Part shown: positions 17,128 through 29,341 of the stretch, piece after piece
Position numbering within the stretch: the first letter of the stretch is position 1
Layout: every line of letters starts with the position of its first letter
From: Neorhodopirellula lusitana
Lineage (GTDB): Bacteria; Planctomycetota; Planctomycetia; Pirellulales; Pirellulaceae
Length of the DNA: 55,756 nt
Reading direction: 5' to 3'
Assembly (NCBI RefSeq): GCF_900182915.1
Contig: NZ_FXUG01000024.1
Location: forward strand, 1 to 55,756
Notes under the pieces: model-generated
Database searches by the model: none
What the model saw: the letters and a program-made list of their open reading frames with translations, nothing else
What the model was told of the DNA's origin: nothing
Position numbers and translations under genes: made by a program

Positions 17128-17456
17128 GCGTCTGGTCCGGTAAGTTCAGTAGTGGGATGTTTAGTGTTGCCGGGCGGTGCAGGATTCAAGCTGGGGTTTG
17201 ATTCGGCAAGTTGCGTCGGGGGCACGTGATCAGCAGATGACTTCATGCCGGCGGTCGTGGATCTTGCTGAAGCATTTGGTTACCCGCTGCTTTGGTACGT
17301 GGTCGATTCCCACCCATTCCGAACTGTTTTTGCGAGACATTATGGTAGAGCGATTGTCCCAATCGCTTGGGGATTGCTTGCTACGGGATGTTGCCGAACG
17401 ATTGGGGACAATCTTTCTACTTTGGTGAAGTGACTGTCTGGGGCGTTCGTGGGCGA
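17128..17456. other. Gap containing a dispersed 76-bp repeat
   Basis: No supported gene. The stretch contains repeat copy A (17345-17420). The rest is the likely promoter region of the glycosyltransferase and the 3' flank of the GTPase gene. Confidence 0.45.
17345..17420. repeat. Dispersed 76-bp inverted-end repeat, copy A
   Basis: Begins GTAGAGCGATTGTCCC and ends CAATCTTTCTAC, so the ends are nearly complementary. Copy B at 26196-26271 has the same length and shares most positions. It resembles a REP/MITE-like intergenic repeat that can fold into a hairpin. Confidence 0.75.
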
Positions 17457-18416
17457 TCACCATTCCATTTCGCGGGACTTGCGTTTGGCTTTTTGTTTGG
17501 CGCGGAATTGCTTTTTGCGTTTCTCGTCGCGTTTCTTGGCTTTCTCTTCCGCCTCGGCCACTGCTGCTTTGGTCAGGACAACTTCCCGACGCATTGTTTG
17601 AGGCGTTTCGAGGGTGAGTTTTCCTAGGCCACCGGTGCGTACTTCGTTGATCAGGATGCGGGAGGCCCGGTCAATGTCGACCATGTTGCTCTTGCCCAGG
17701 CAGCCTCGGCGGCGGCCAATCGCTTCGATGAACTCCAACTCTTGTTCGGGAATCTCATCGAGTTGGAATCGTTCGGCGATTCGTTCGGAGTAGTGTTCGA
17801 TAAAGTACCGGGCGGCAAAGAAGCCGACGTCGGTGTAGTCCATCGCGGTGTCTTTGATCGATCCGATCAGGCCCAACCGGTAACCGCTGTTGGCATTGTG
17901 AACGTTGGGCCACATCATGCCGGGCGTGTCCAACAGCGTCAGGTTGTCGCTTATGTTGACCCGTTGTTGTCGCTGGGTCACAGCGGGGGTGTTGCCTGTC
18001 TTGGCGATCGTGCGACCGGCTAAGACATTGATGATCGTGGACTTGCCCACGTTGGGGATGCCCACGATCATTGCGTTGATCATCCGTCCGCTGCGATCGC
18101 CGACCATGCGGTGCACGACCTGCTTGATACGGCGGATCGTGGGGATGTCTTTCGTGGTGACGGCGACCGCTTTTGTCGCGGTTGCCGATTCAAAGTGGTC
18201 CAGCCAGTCTTGGGTCATCGCCTCGTCGGCGAGGTCCGCCTTGGCGAGGATTTTCAGGCACAATTTTTCACCCCGAAGTTCGGCGATCATGGGGTTTTCG
18301 CTCGAATATGGAATTCGAGCGTCAATCACCTCGATGACCAAATCGACCTTCGGCAGCGTGGCTTGCATTTCAAGCCGCGCTTTGTGCATGTGTCCGGGGA
18401 ACCACTGAATCGACAT
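17457..18416 (-). CDS. ylqF: Ribosome-assembly GTPase, YlqF/RbgA-like
   Basis: A 319-residue circularly permuted GTPase. The G4-like AKADLAD precedes G1 IVGIPNVGKST, and G3 is DTPGM (LLDTPGMMWP). The N-terminus WFPGHMHKARLEM is the signature of YlqF/RbgA, which helps late maturation of the large ribosomal subunit in the cytoplasm. The C-terminus is a lysine/arginine-rich tail (RKKQFRAKQKAKRKSREMEW) that should bind rRNA. ATG 18416 is chosen because the family begins directly before this motif. An open frame reaches 18569 but lies inside the protease gene. The start is only 4 bases after the M16 protease stop, indicating an operon. Confidence 0.9.
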   Translation of the reverse strand: MSIQWFPGHMHKARLEMQATLPKVDLVIEVIDARIPYSSENPMIAELRGEKLCLKILAKADLADEAMTQDWLDHFESATATKAVAVTTKDIPTIRRIKQVVHRMVGDRSGRMINAMIVGIPNVGKSTIINVLAGRTIAKTGNTPAVTQRQQRVNISDNLTLLDTPGMMWPNVHNANSGYRLGLIGSIKDTAMDYTDVGFFAARYFIEHYSERIAERFQLDEIPEQELEFIEAIGRRRGCLGKSNMVDIDRASRILINEVRTGGLGKLTLETPQTMRREVVLTKAAVAEAEEKAKKRDEKRKKQFRAKQKAKRKSREMEW

Positions 18417-18420
18417 TAAA

Positions 18421-21400
18421 CTATTCCGCTGAATCGCGAGTGGAGGAACCTTCGCTCGCCGCGTTTTCGTCTGCCGCGTCGCCACTGGGGGCGGCTTCGG
18501 AGGACTCGACCGTAGCGGGGTTGTTTGCGAAGTCACCGGCGATTGCGATGACCAGCCGATCCGGGTCAATGTACTTGCGGATCGCAGCGTTCACATCGTC
18601 AATTGACGCATTTTGGATCTGTTCTTCATGCGTGGCAACGGAATCGAGCGTTCGCCCGGTGAACATGGACGACAACAAGAGTGACGCCAGGGTGGAGTCG
18701 CCCGTGCGGCTGATCCGAGCCGCTTGCAGGTAAGACTGCTTGGCCTTGTCCAGTTCGTCGGCGGTGACGCCATCGGTGAGGATCCGGTCAATTTCTTCGC
18801 GAATGACCCGCATCAACTTGTCTTTGTTGGCCGGGTTGGTGATCGCGTACAGCGTCAGGTCGACTCGATCGTCCTTCGGGCGAGCGGACAGACCGCTGCG
18901 GACACCGTAGGACAGGCCTTCTTGTTGGCGAACGCGGTCCGCCAAACGACTACTGAGCGAGCCGCCACCTAAGATGAAGTTGCCCAACACGAGCGAAGCG
19001 TACTCGGCGTCTTGGTCCGACAGAGCGTATTGTTGTCCGCTGTAGAGTAACGCGTTGGACTTGTCCGGCGTTTCGATTTCGACCGTTTGGCCGGCGATAT
19101 CCGGATTGGCGGGGCGATCGATGCGAACGTAAGGCTGGTCGGTGGTCCAACCTGCGAGTTGTTCTTTGACGATGGCCAAGACGTGGTCCGGATCAAAGTT
19201 GCCGACCAGGGCGAGTTCACCGGCTTGGTTGCCGATGTAGTCCGCATGCAGGCCGCGAATTTGTTCAATCGTGGCTTCCTGGTACATCGCGATTTCTTCG
19301 TCAATTGACATGACGTAGCGAATGTCGGACTTCGGATACGGTGACAACAGTTCTTTGACTCGGCGAGGTGCCAAGGCGTTAGGTTCCGCTTTACTTTTTT
19401 GCAAGCTGGTGACGGTTTGACGCCGGATGACTTCCAGTTCGTCGGCGTCCAAACGTGGTGACTTCAACACGTCACCGACCAAGGCAAGCACCTCGTCAAG
19501 CGATTCTTCCTTCGTTTTGATTTGGACCTGCAACAGACCCATCAATGTGTAGATCGTCACGTTCGCTCGCAATCGAGTGTACTCGTCTTGCAGCTGTTGG
19601 TAGTCGAGGTCTTTGGTGCCACGAGCCATCAGCAAGCCGAGCAATTCGACGGCGCCCATTTTATCTTTCAGCGTTTCTGGGGTGCCGAAACGCAGGGTTA
19701 GCATCGCCGATACGGATCCGCCACGTGTCTTCTTGGGAAGGCTGGCGTACTGGATGCCGCCGACCAGGTCTCCGCGGGTCACGCGTTGCTCAATTGTTCG
19801 CGGATCGGGATCGAACTTTTCGCCCGCGGCAACCGCTTCGCGTCCTTTGTAGTCTTTCAGCAGTTGGTTCAGGTCAGGAGATTCGGGGATGGAAACCCGA
19901 TCGGATTCCTCGCTGGGGATGAACAGCCCGACGGTGCGATTGTTGCGGGTCAGGTATTTTTTGGCAACGTCGCGGACCTGTTCAACCGTCAGTGCTTCGA
20001 CAGCGTCACGGTATAGGAAGTACAGTCGCCAGTCGCCTTGGGCTGCCCAATCGCTGAGGGTGACGGCGATGCGGTCGGAGTCGACGGACGCGAGTTCGCG
20101 TTGTTTCAGAATTTGCGATTTGGCTCGCTCCACTTCGGCTTCGGTGATCGGGTTTTCGTCCCATTCGGTTTCCAGGATGTCGATCAATTTTGCACGACCG
20201 ACTTCCAAGGAATGTTCCTTGGGGATTTCGGCCATGGCCAGCAAGAGGCCGGGTTCGCGGAATCCGAATGCCATCGCGTAAGCGGAGCTGGCGATTTCCG
20301 TTTCAACCATTTCGCTGTAAAGCCGGCCGCTGGGTTCATCGCCTAGAACGTTGACGAGTGCTTTGACGGCGGCGTAGTCCGGGTGGCTTCCGGCGGGAAT
20401 GTGATAGGCGGCACCGGCGACTTGGATGTCACCGACGCGGCGGAGCACGACGGTTCGTTCGCCATCTTTGGCGGGTTCGACGGTGTAGGTTTCGTTGATG
20501 GGCGTCTTGGGAACGGACAGTTTGCCGAACGCGTTGTCGATCGTTTCGAGTGCGTGTTGCGGTTCGAAGTTTCCGGCGACGATGACCATCACGTTGTCGG
20601 GACGATAAAACTTACGATAGAACTGACGCAGCTTGACCACTGGCACGCGTTCGATGTCGCTGCGGTTACCGATCGTGGACTTGCCGTAGTTGTGCCAGTC
20701 AAACGCGGCGGATTCAATTCGCTGCATCAAGACGCGGGTCGGTGAGTTCTCGCCGCGTTCGAATTCGTTGCGGACCACCGTCATTTCGCTAGCCAGGTCC
20801 TCGCCCTTGATGTAGCTGTTGACCAGTCGATCGGCTTCCAGGTTGACTGCGAATTCCAGATTGTCTTCGCTGGCTGGCAACGTTTCGTAATAGTTCGTGC
20901 GGTCCATCCAGGTCGTGCCGTTGAAGCGTGCACCACGCTCGGTCAACGCCTTGGGGACTTCGGGGTGTTGGGGCGTGCCTTTGAACAACATGTGTTCGAG
21001 CAGGTGAGCCATTCCGGCTTCGCCGTAGCCTTCGTGCCGCGAGCCCACGAAGACGGTCATGTTGACCGTGACGACTTCCTTGCTTTCGTCGGGGAACAGC
21101 AGGATTTTGACGCCGTTGTCCAGCAGGTATTCCGTGATGCCTTCCACGGAGCGGATTTTCTTGGGACCGGCGGATGTGGGTTGAGACGCCAATACCGATG
21201 CGGCTGCGTTGGATGAGCTTGCGGTGGGGGCGGGTTCGGGGCTCGCTTGCGTCACGTTGCCTTCCTGGGTGGTTGAGGTGTCCGCCGAAACGGTTGGGGC
21301 AGACAATACGATAGAAAGCCACGCCAAAGAAAGCGTCGTCGCCAACGCCCAGTTTCGCGGGGAAGCGTTCGTTCGCACGAAAGCAAGCGTATGCAGAGTT

Positions 21401-21435
21401 GCCTGGGTGGGCGGGAAAATGCGGCTTCGGTTCAT
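18421..21435 (-). CDS. M16 family zinc metalloprotease, double-domain, exported
   Basis: A 1004-residue pitrilysin-family protease made of two M16 halves. The inverted zinc motif HLLEH is at residues 144-148 (MAHLLEHMLFKGT), and downstream NEFERGENSP supplies the third ligand. The second half (about residue 560 on) lacks the motif and carries the family RQQEGLSYGVRSG signature. Residues about 29-52 form a signal or anchor, followed by an Ala/Ser/Pro linker, so it acts in the periplasm or on the membrane. Substrates are probably short peptides or unfolded proteins. Start 21435 gives the signal sequence. An earlier in-frame ATG at 21576 lies in the divergent promoter region shared with the Rieske gene. 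Downstream GTPase gene is 4 bases away. Confidence 0.92.
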   Translation of the reverse strand: MNRSRIFPPTQATLHTLAFVRTNASPRNWALATTLSLAWLSIVLSAPTVSADTSTTQEGNVTQASPEPAPTASSSNAAASVLASQPTSAGPKKIRSVEGITEYLLDNGVKILLFPDESKEVVTVNMTVFVGSRHEGYGEAGMAHLLEHMLFKGTPQHPEVPKALTERGARFNGTTWMDRTNYYETLPASEDNLEFAVNLEADRLVNSYIKGEDLASEMTVVRNEFERGENSPTRVLMQRIESAAFDWHNYGKSTIGNRSDIERVPVVKLRQFYRKFYRPDNVMVIVAGNFEPQHALETIDNAFGKLSVPKTPINETYTVEPAKDGERTVVLRRVGDIQVAGAAYHIPAGSHPDYAAVKALVNVLGDEPSGRLYSEMVETEIASSAYAMAFGFREPGLLLAMAEIPKEHSLEVGRAKLIDILETEWDENPITEAEVERAKSQILKQRELASVDSDRIAVTLSDWAAQGDWRLYFLYRDAVEALTVEQVRDVAKKYLTRNNRTVGLFIPSEESDRVSIPESPDLNQLLKDYKGREAVAAGEKFDPDPRTIEQRVTRGDLVGGIQYASLPKKTRGGSVSAMLTLRFGTPETLKDKMGAVELLGLLMARGTKDLDYQQLQDEYTRLRANVTIYTLMGLLQVQIKTKEESLDEVLALVGDVLKSPRLDADELEVIRRQTVTSLQKSKAEPNALAPRRVKELLSPYPKSDIRYVMSIDEEIAMYQEATIEQIRGLHADYIGNQAGELALVGNFDPDHVLAIVKEQLAGWTTDQPYVRIDRPANPDIAGQTVEIETPDKSNALLYSGQQYALSDQDAEYASLVLGNFILGGGSLSSRLADRVRQQEGLSYGVRSGLSARPKDDRVDLTLYAITNPANKDKLMRVIREEIDRILTDGVTADELDKAKQSYLQAARISRTGDSTLASLLLSSMFTGRTLDSVATHEEQIQNASIDDVNAAIRKYIDPDRLVIAIAGDFANNPATVESSEAAPSGDAADENAASEGSSTRDSAE

Positions 21436-21533
21436 TGGTTGCAATTCCGTTTGTGGTGCCAATTGAATATCAACGGTGGTACAGTGTAACGGTCTAACCA
21501 CCCAGCCGAACATTCCCCCAAGAACGCAACGTT

Positions 21534-21905
21534 GTGATCCGAGAACCTGAAGAGAGTGATCCGAACTCACCGCCAAAAACTTGGCACGAAGTCAAACGGC
21601 TCGATACCGAAACGGCGGGTGGCAACCCGGATACGGCGGGCGGCGATCTTGCGTTTGAAGCGTTGATCGGCGAACGAATTATCGCGGTTTTTCGGCATCA
21701 AGGCAGCTGGTTTGCGATGGACGCGATGTGTTCGCATCAGGGGGGACCGCTTGCCGAGGGCGTCGTGAAGGACGGCTGCGTGACGTGCCCGTGGCATGGT
21801 TGGCAGTACGATTTGGCGACGGGGGTTCAGTTGATCAACAAGCAACCTTTGCAGGAAACGTTTCAGGTTCGCGAGTCCGATGGCATCGTGGAGGTATTGG
21901 CATGA
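21534..21905 (+). CDS. Rieske [2Fe-2S] ferredoxin-type protein
   Basis: A 123-residue single-domain Rieske protein. Cluster ligands CSH (in MCSHQGGPLAEG) and CPWH (in VTCPWHGWQYDL) have the C-x-H ... C-x2-H pattern. This type resembles NirD or dioxygenase ferredoxin subunits and carries electrons in the cytoplasm. The partner enzyme is not in the window. GTG 21534 follows GCAACGTT with no strong Shine-Dalgarno. The stop overlaps the moaB-like start by 4 bases (ATGA), so the two are coupled, which hints at a link to molybdenum-cofactor enzymes. Confidence 0.9.
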   Translation: MIREPEESDPNSPPKTWHEVKRLDTETAGGNPDTAGGDLAFEALIGERIIAVFRHQGSWFAMDAMCSHQGGPLAEGVVKDGCVTCPWHGWQYDLATGVQLINKQPLQETFQVRESDGIVEVLA

Positions 21906-22474
21906 GTCAGTCTGGATCCAACATTCAACCGCCTCGCGATGGCCATGTTCACGATAGCCAGTGTGATTGTGGGCATTGCGGTTGTCCCGAAGTGGATGGC
22001 CAGGTTTCATTGCAGGTGGCGGTGATCACGCTTAGCGACACTCGTACGCTGGACGATGACCGCAGTGGGAACCGGATCGCTGAGTTGCTGACCGCGGGGC
22101 AACACGAGGTGGCGGTGCGGGAGATCATGACCGATGACGCTGAACCGCTGCGCGAGCGAATGCTTCAGCTCGCCGAGACGCCGAACCTCGACGCGATCAT
22201 CACAACGGGAGGAACCGGGATCGCGCCGCGTGATTTAGCGATCGATGTGATCGAAACTTTGCTGGACGTTGAGTTGCCTGGTTTCGGCGAACACTTCCGA
22301 GCGATCTCGATCGCGGAAATCGGTCCGAAGGCAATGTTGAGCCGGGCCACGGCGGGGCGGATGGGAAGAGTGGCCGTGTTCGCGCTGCCAGGGTCCACGG
22401 GCGCGGTGACGACAGGAATGACGCAGTGCGTGTTGCCAATTATTCGGCACGCCACTGCATTGTGTCAGTCTTAA
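21902..22474 (+). CDS. moaB: Molybdenum cofactor biosynthesis protein B-like
   Basis: A 190-residue protein. From about residue 35 it matches the MoaB/MogA fold: VAVITLSDTRTLDDDRSGN, then ITTGGTGIAPRD and FALPGSTGAVTTGM. This family adenylylates molybdopterin before metal insertion. The N-terminal extension is unusual. Residues about 10-32 are rich in histidine and cysteine (HVHDSQCDCGHCGCPE), suggesting a metal-binding segment that standard MoaB lacks. Coupled by ATGA overlap to the Rieske gene. Confidence 0.9.
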   Translation: MSQSGSNIQPPRDGHVHDSQCDCGHCGCPEVDGQVSLQVAVITLSDTRTLDDDRSGNRIAELLTAGQHEVAVREIMTDDAEPLRERMLQLAETPNLDAIITTGGTGIAPRDLAIDVIETLLDVELPGFGEHFRAISIAEIGPKAMLSRATAGRMGRVAVFALPGSTGAVTTGMTQCVLPIIRHATALCQS

Positions 22475-22534
22475 CGGGGAGCAAGAGCGGAATTGCATTT
22501 CGTTAGAAATCGCCGAGCGAGCTCAGGGAATTAG

Positions 22535-25996
<3,462 letters not shown>

Positions 25997-26439
25997 GAGG
26001 GGCTCCAGAAAGACAAGTGGGGGCCTTTAGAATAACCCACCGCCCGGAGAACAGCACGCCTTTTAGACGCAGTTTTTCATCCGGATTTGCTTCCTGGGTA
26101 CGGTTAGGGAGGCCTTGGTGGGCTGTTGCTTGCCCACGAATTTGGAGCGTGGTAGGTTCCCGCCCATTCGAAAACCTATTGTGTGCACCTTCATTGTAGA
26201 GCGATTGTCCCGACCGCTTGAGGGCTGCATGCTACAGCATGATCCCAAACGTTTGAGGGCAATCGCTCTACTGTCGCAAAGCGAATGTCGGGCTTGTTCA
26301 GCGACAAACTTTGGACGTCCGACAATGCAGGCAAGGACTCTTCCGCCCTGGTGAGGGCACTGATCGAGTTCCCGTTGAAGTCTTCGGCGGCACCATTCCA
26401 TAGAATCCAGGCCGGAGACCTGTTCGCCGCCAAGTGGAT
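25997..26439. other. Gap upstream of the histidine kinase
   Basis: No supported gene. Contains repeat copy B (26196-26271) and the expected kinase promoter. Short open frames on both strands have no recognisable content. Confidence 0.45.
26196..26271. repeat. Dispersed 76-bp inverted-end repeat, copy B
   Basis: Starts GTAGAGCGATTGTCCC and ends GGCAATCGCTCTAC. The outer 11 bases of the two ends are exact complements. The centre contains GCATGCTACAGCATG. Equal in length to copy A at 17345-17420. Confidence 0.75.
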
Positions 26440-27468
26440 CTAGCTGGCGACGGACAGTTCGAACTTGGACTTGATCTTGTCCATGTCGAACGAGTCGGGC
26501 TTGGGGTAGTCTTGGTTTTCCAGCAGGTCTTCGGTTGTGACCGATGGCAACGGTTCGGCGTTCGGTTCGACCTTGTCGCCAGCGGCCCAGCGGATCGCGT
26601 TGGTCACCAGGCGACGCATCGGTTCTTGGGCCCAATTCCAGTGGTAGTGTCCGCCGGTGAAGCCGACCGCTCGCCCGCCGGTTTCCGGTTCAAAGGCCCA
26701 CGCGACGGTTTGCAATTCGCCAGCAGCGACGCTTTTTCGGACGCTGGGGTTGCCTGAGTGAGGACCATCAGCGCGACGCATGGTTTCCTCCGGTGCAACC
26801 GCTTGTAGCAGAGGCGTGACTTTGCCCTTGTCTGAAAAACGCATGTGGAAGTACCACTCGTCTTCGGCGTGGAACGGCTTCACGTTGGACGCGACGGGGT
26901 GATCGGGAAGTGATTGGAATTCAGCGACCCAATGAGGATTGACGCTGTAGTCGACTTCGAAATGCCCGCCAAGCAAATCAGTCCATTCTTCGCCGGATTC
27001 ACCAGGTAACATCTCGACGGCGTAGTGCAGAGCAACCAGTCCACCGCCTCGCTGCAGTACTTCGCGAATTTCATCGCGGTGGTCCATCGCGACATGCCGC
27101 TTGCCACCGTCGCTGTAGACCACGATCGCATCGGCGGAATCGATCTTCGACGCGTCCTTGGGCCAGCCGCGGACGACTTCGACGGTAACATTATCGCTGG
27201 CTTCCAAAACGGATTCTTCCAGCATCTTTAGGCCGGCGTAGTGTTCGTGGGCACCGTAACCATGGCTGCGTGCACCCGCGATCATCAGCACTTTGTGCTG
27301 CTTAGTTTGCTCGCCTTGCGTCGCGTGTTCCTGGGCTGAAACCCGGCCGGGCGCGGTGACGAAGGGAACGATCATGACCAAGGCGGCTGCGATCGCAAGT
27401 GAAGACGACCGGATGACGGTGGGGCGGAATTGCGGTTGCGAAGATTGCATGTGGGGGCTGGCTTGCAT
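26440..27468 (-). CDS. ThuA-like domain protein, exported
   Basis: A protein of about 342 residues with an N-terminal signal sequence (SSLAIAAALVMIVPFVTAPGRVSA) and a ThuA/glutamine-amidotransferase-like fold: VLMIAGARSHGYGAHEHYAG, then ADAIVVYSDGGKRH and GGLVALHYAVE. A C-terminal GFTGGHYHWNW completes the family pattern. ThuA-like proteins in planctomycetes are secreted and linked to carbohydrate breakdown, but the activity is not established. The open frame extends to 27762. ATG 27468 (or 27450) is preferred because it places the signal at the N-terminus. No clear ribosome-binding site distinguishes them. Confidence 0.82.
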   Translation of the reverse strand: MQASPHMQSSQPQFRPTVIRSSSLAIAAALVMIVPFVTAPGRVSAQEHATQGEQTKQHKVLMIAGARSHGYGAHEHYAGLKMLEESVLEASDNVTVEVVRGWPKDASKIDSADAIVVYSDGGKRHVAMDHRDEIREVLQRGGGLVALHYAVEMLPGESGEEWTDLLGGHFEVDYSVNPHWVAEFQSLPDHPVASNVKPFHAEDEWYFHMRFSDKGKVTPLLQAVAPEETMRRADGPHSGNPSVRKSVAAGELQTVAWAFEPETGGRAVGFTGGHYHWNWAQEPMRRLVTNAIRWAAGDKVEPNAEPLPSVTTEDLLENQDYPKPDSFDMDKIKSKFELSVAS

Positions 27469-27915
27469 GGACAGATGACAACGTTGGGCGGGAGGGGCGT
27501 GCAGGGAGAGAGGGGAATTGACGCGGAAGAGGGTCACCATGGTTTGTGTCGTGGCTTGGTTCGTCGTGCGACGCGTCTGGAGTTCCCCGTTGTCGGCGAA
27601 CGCTGAACGGTTCGCGAGTGGACACAATTGTAGTACAGTGCCACGAAAGGTGACAGTAAAGCGAACGTAATCTGGTGGTTTCGCCGGGGCACGCCGTGTC
27701 GTTCGTTGTTCGTTATTCGTCGTTCGCAGCCTTCGCTCGCCTAGCCTCGTTCGCGAGAACAAGTTGCCCCCTGGTGCCGTTGAAGCGGTTGGTTGGATGT
27801 GCGGACCGCTAAGCCGGCTACCCGATACACTGGCAAACTGAAGATTGGCGAACTGAAACCTGCGGCGTTGCGTAAGTGCGCGGTAATCCCGTTATCTAGA
27901 GTTGGAATCAATTGC
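27469..27915. other. Divergent promoter region
   Basis: Lies between divergently transcribed ThuA and cyclophilin-like genes. It contains a run of short related units (TCGTTCGTTGTTCGTTATTCG, about 27699-27720). No gene supported. Confidence 0.4.
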
Positions 27916-29331
27916 ATGTTGCGACGTTTTGAGTGGATCTTGGCTGTCCTCGTTGCCTGGTTCGTTACCCCCACATTGCCTGTTTTAGCTCAGGCGACTC
28001 CTCCGACAACGTCGGCTGAAGAGGCGCATCCGGCGGGGCCGCACTCGCATGGACCTGATGGTGAACCGGTCATGGACGGTGCGAATTCCAACGCGGAAAA
28101 CAATCGCCTGTCTTCTTTGTTGGCCCCTGACCGATCGACCAACATGGATATCCAGGACGATCCGGAAATCTTGAAAAGGCTAGTCAGTGAGCTTCCGGAA
28201 GAGATTCAGCCGGAGGCTCAGGCAGCGTGGGATCGCTATGAAGAGCTTAACGCTCAGATCGCCGAAGCGATGGGGAAGTTGCGGTCCACTCAACTTCGTT
28301 ACCGCAACGATCTGGATCGCACGCCAGCGGCGATCAAGCGATTTCGGGAAGAACGCGATGCGGTATGGGCGCTGATGAATGAGGAGTTCACGGCGGCGCT
28401 GGAGATGATCCGGTACCTGCCCAGTTCCGAAGCGGCCAGCTACTTGGTCACGATGTTGCAATATCGCTTTGACTCGGACATCTACGATGCCGAGTCCTTT
28501 GAAGCGGCCGCCCGCTTGCTCGATCTGGGCCAGAACCTTCGTTTCCTCTACCTGATTGGTGCTCGATCGGCTGTCGTGGAGGGCAAATTTGAATCAGCCA
28601 AGCAGGTTTACGATGCGTTGAAAGAAGAGGATATGGAAAAGACCGATCTGGCTTTGAAGTATCAGCTGGAGGTCCTCGAGAAGCAGTACGACGAAGAACA
28701 GGCAGCCATCGAGGCGGCGGATCCAGAATCGTTGCCTCAGGTTCGCTTTGAAACGACGATGGGGAGTTTCTTGGTCGAGTTGTTCCCCGATACCGCTCCA
28801 TCGGCGGTGGCTCACTTCTTGAAGTTGGTTGACGAAGGGTTCTATGACGGCATGGATTGGTCGGTGGTGACCCAGAGCGTGTTGGCGTTGACCGGCGACG
28901 TTACCGGTGATGGACGCGGCAACGCGGGTGACTTTTTGATTGACGAGCACGAGCGAGAAGACGCTCGCAACGCGTTGCGAGGTTCGTTGATCATGGCCAA
29001 GATCCCGCTCGAAAAAGGTGAGTTCGTGCCCAATTCGGGCAGCTCGCAATTCGCGATCGCTTACTTGCCAATCCCAGCGGTCAGGGAAGAACAGACCATT
29101 TTTGGCCGGGTGATCGAGGGCATGGATGTGGTGTCACGCCTGCGACGCGTGGACCCGACCAAGGAAAAGAAAAAGAACGAGGTGCAGTTGCCACCGGATT
29201 CGATTATCTCGTCGGAGATCGTGCGTCCGGGCAAGGACCTACCGGAACCGAAGTACCTGGACCTTCAAGAGATGATGGACGAAGCCGTCAAAGCGGGTTT
29301 GTTGCGTCCCAAAGCCGCTCCGGCACCGTAG
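27916..29331 (+). CDS. Exported cyclophilin-type PPIase-like protein
   Basis: A 471-residue protein. Signal peptide about residues 1-26 (WILAVLVAWFVTPTLPVLAQ). A His-containing acidic linker is followed by a helical, TPR-like or coiled middle region (about 90-260). The C-terminal cyclophilin domain runs about 275-440: FETTMGSFLVELFPDTAPS, then GDVTGDGRGNAGDF and NSGSSQFAIAY. In active cyclophilins the first strand after the loop contains FHR with the catalytic arginine. Here it reads WSVVTQ, so isomerase activity is doubtful and a binding or chaperone role is possible. ATG 27916 is selected for the signal peptide. The open frame reaches 27793. Confidence 0.82.
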   Translation: MLRRFEWILAVLVAWFVTPTLPVLAQATPPTTSAEEAHPAGPHSHGPDGEPVMDGANSNAENNRLSSLLAPDRSTNMDIQDDPEILKRLVSELPEEIQPEAQAAWDRYEELNAQIAEAMGKLRSTQLRYRNDLDRTPAAIKRFREERDAVWALMNEEFTAALEMIRYLPSSEAASYLVTMLQYRFDSDIYDAESFEAAARLLDLGQNLRFLYLIGARSAVVEGKFESAKQVYDALKEEDMEKTDLALKYQLEVLEKQYDEEQAAIEAADPESLPQVRFETTMGSFLVELFPDTAPSAVAHFLKLVDEGFYDGMDWSVVTQSVLALTGDVTGDGRGNAGDFLIDEHEREDARNALRGSLIMAKIPLEKGEFVPNSGSSQFAIAYLPIPAVREEQTIFGRVIEGMDVVSRLRRVDPTKEKKKNEVQLPPDSIISSEIVRPGKDLPEPKYLDLQEMMDEAVKAGLLRPKAAPAP

Positions 29332-29341
29332 TGCTTGTCGC

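Noticed and set aside
20789..21322. 177-residue minus frame within the M16 protease gene
   Set aside because: It overlaps a strongly supported coding frame and has no family signature.
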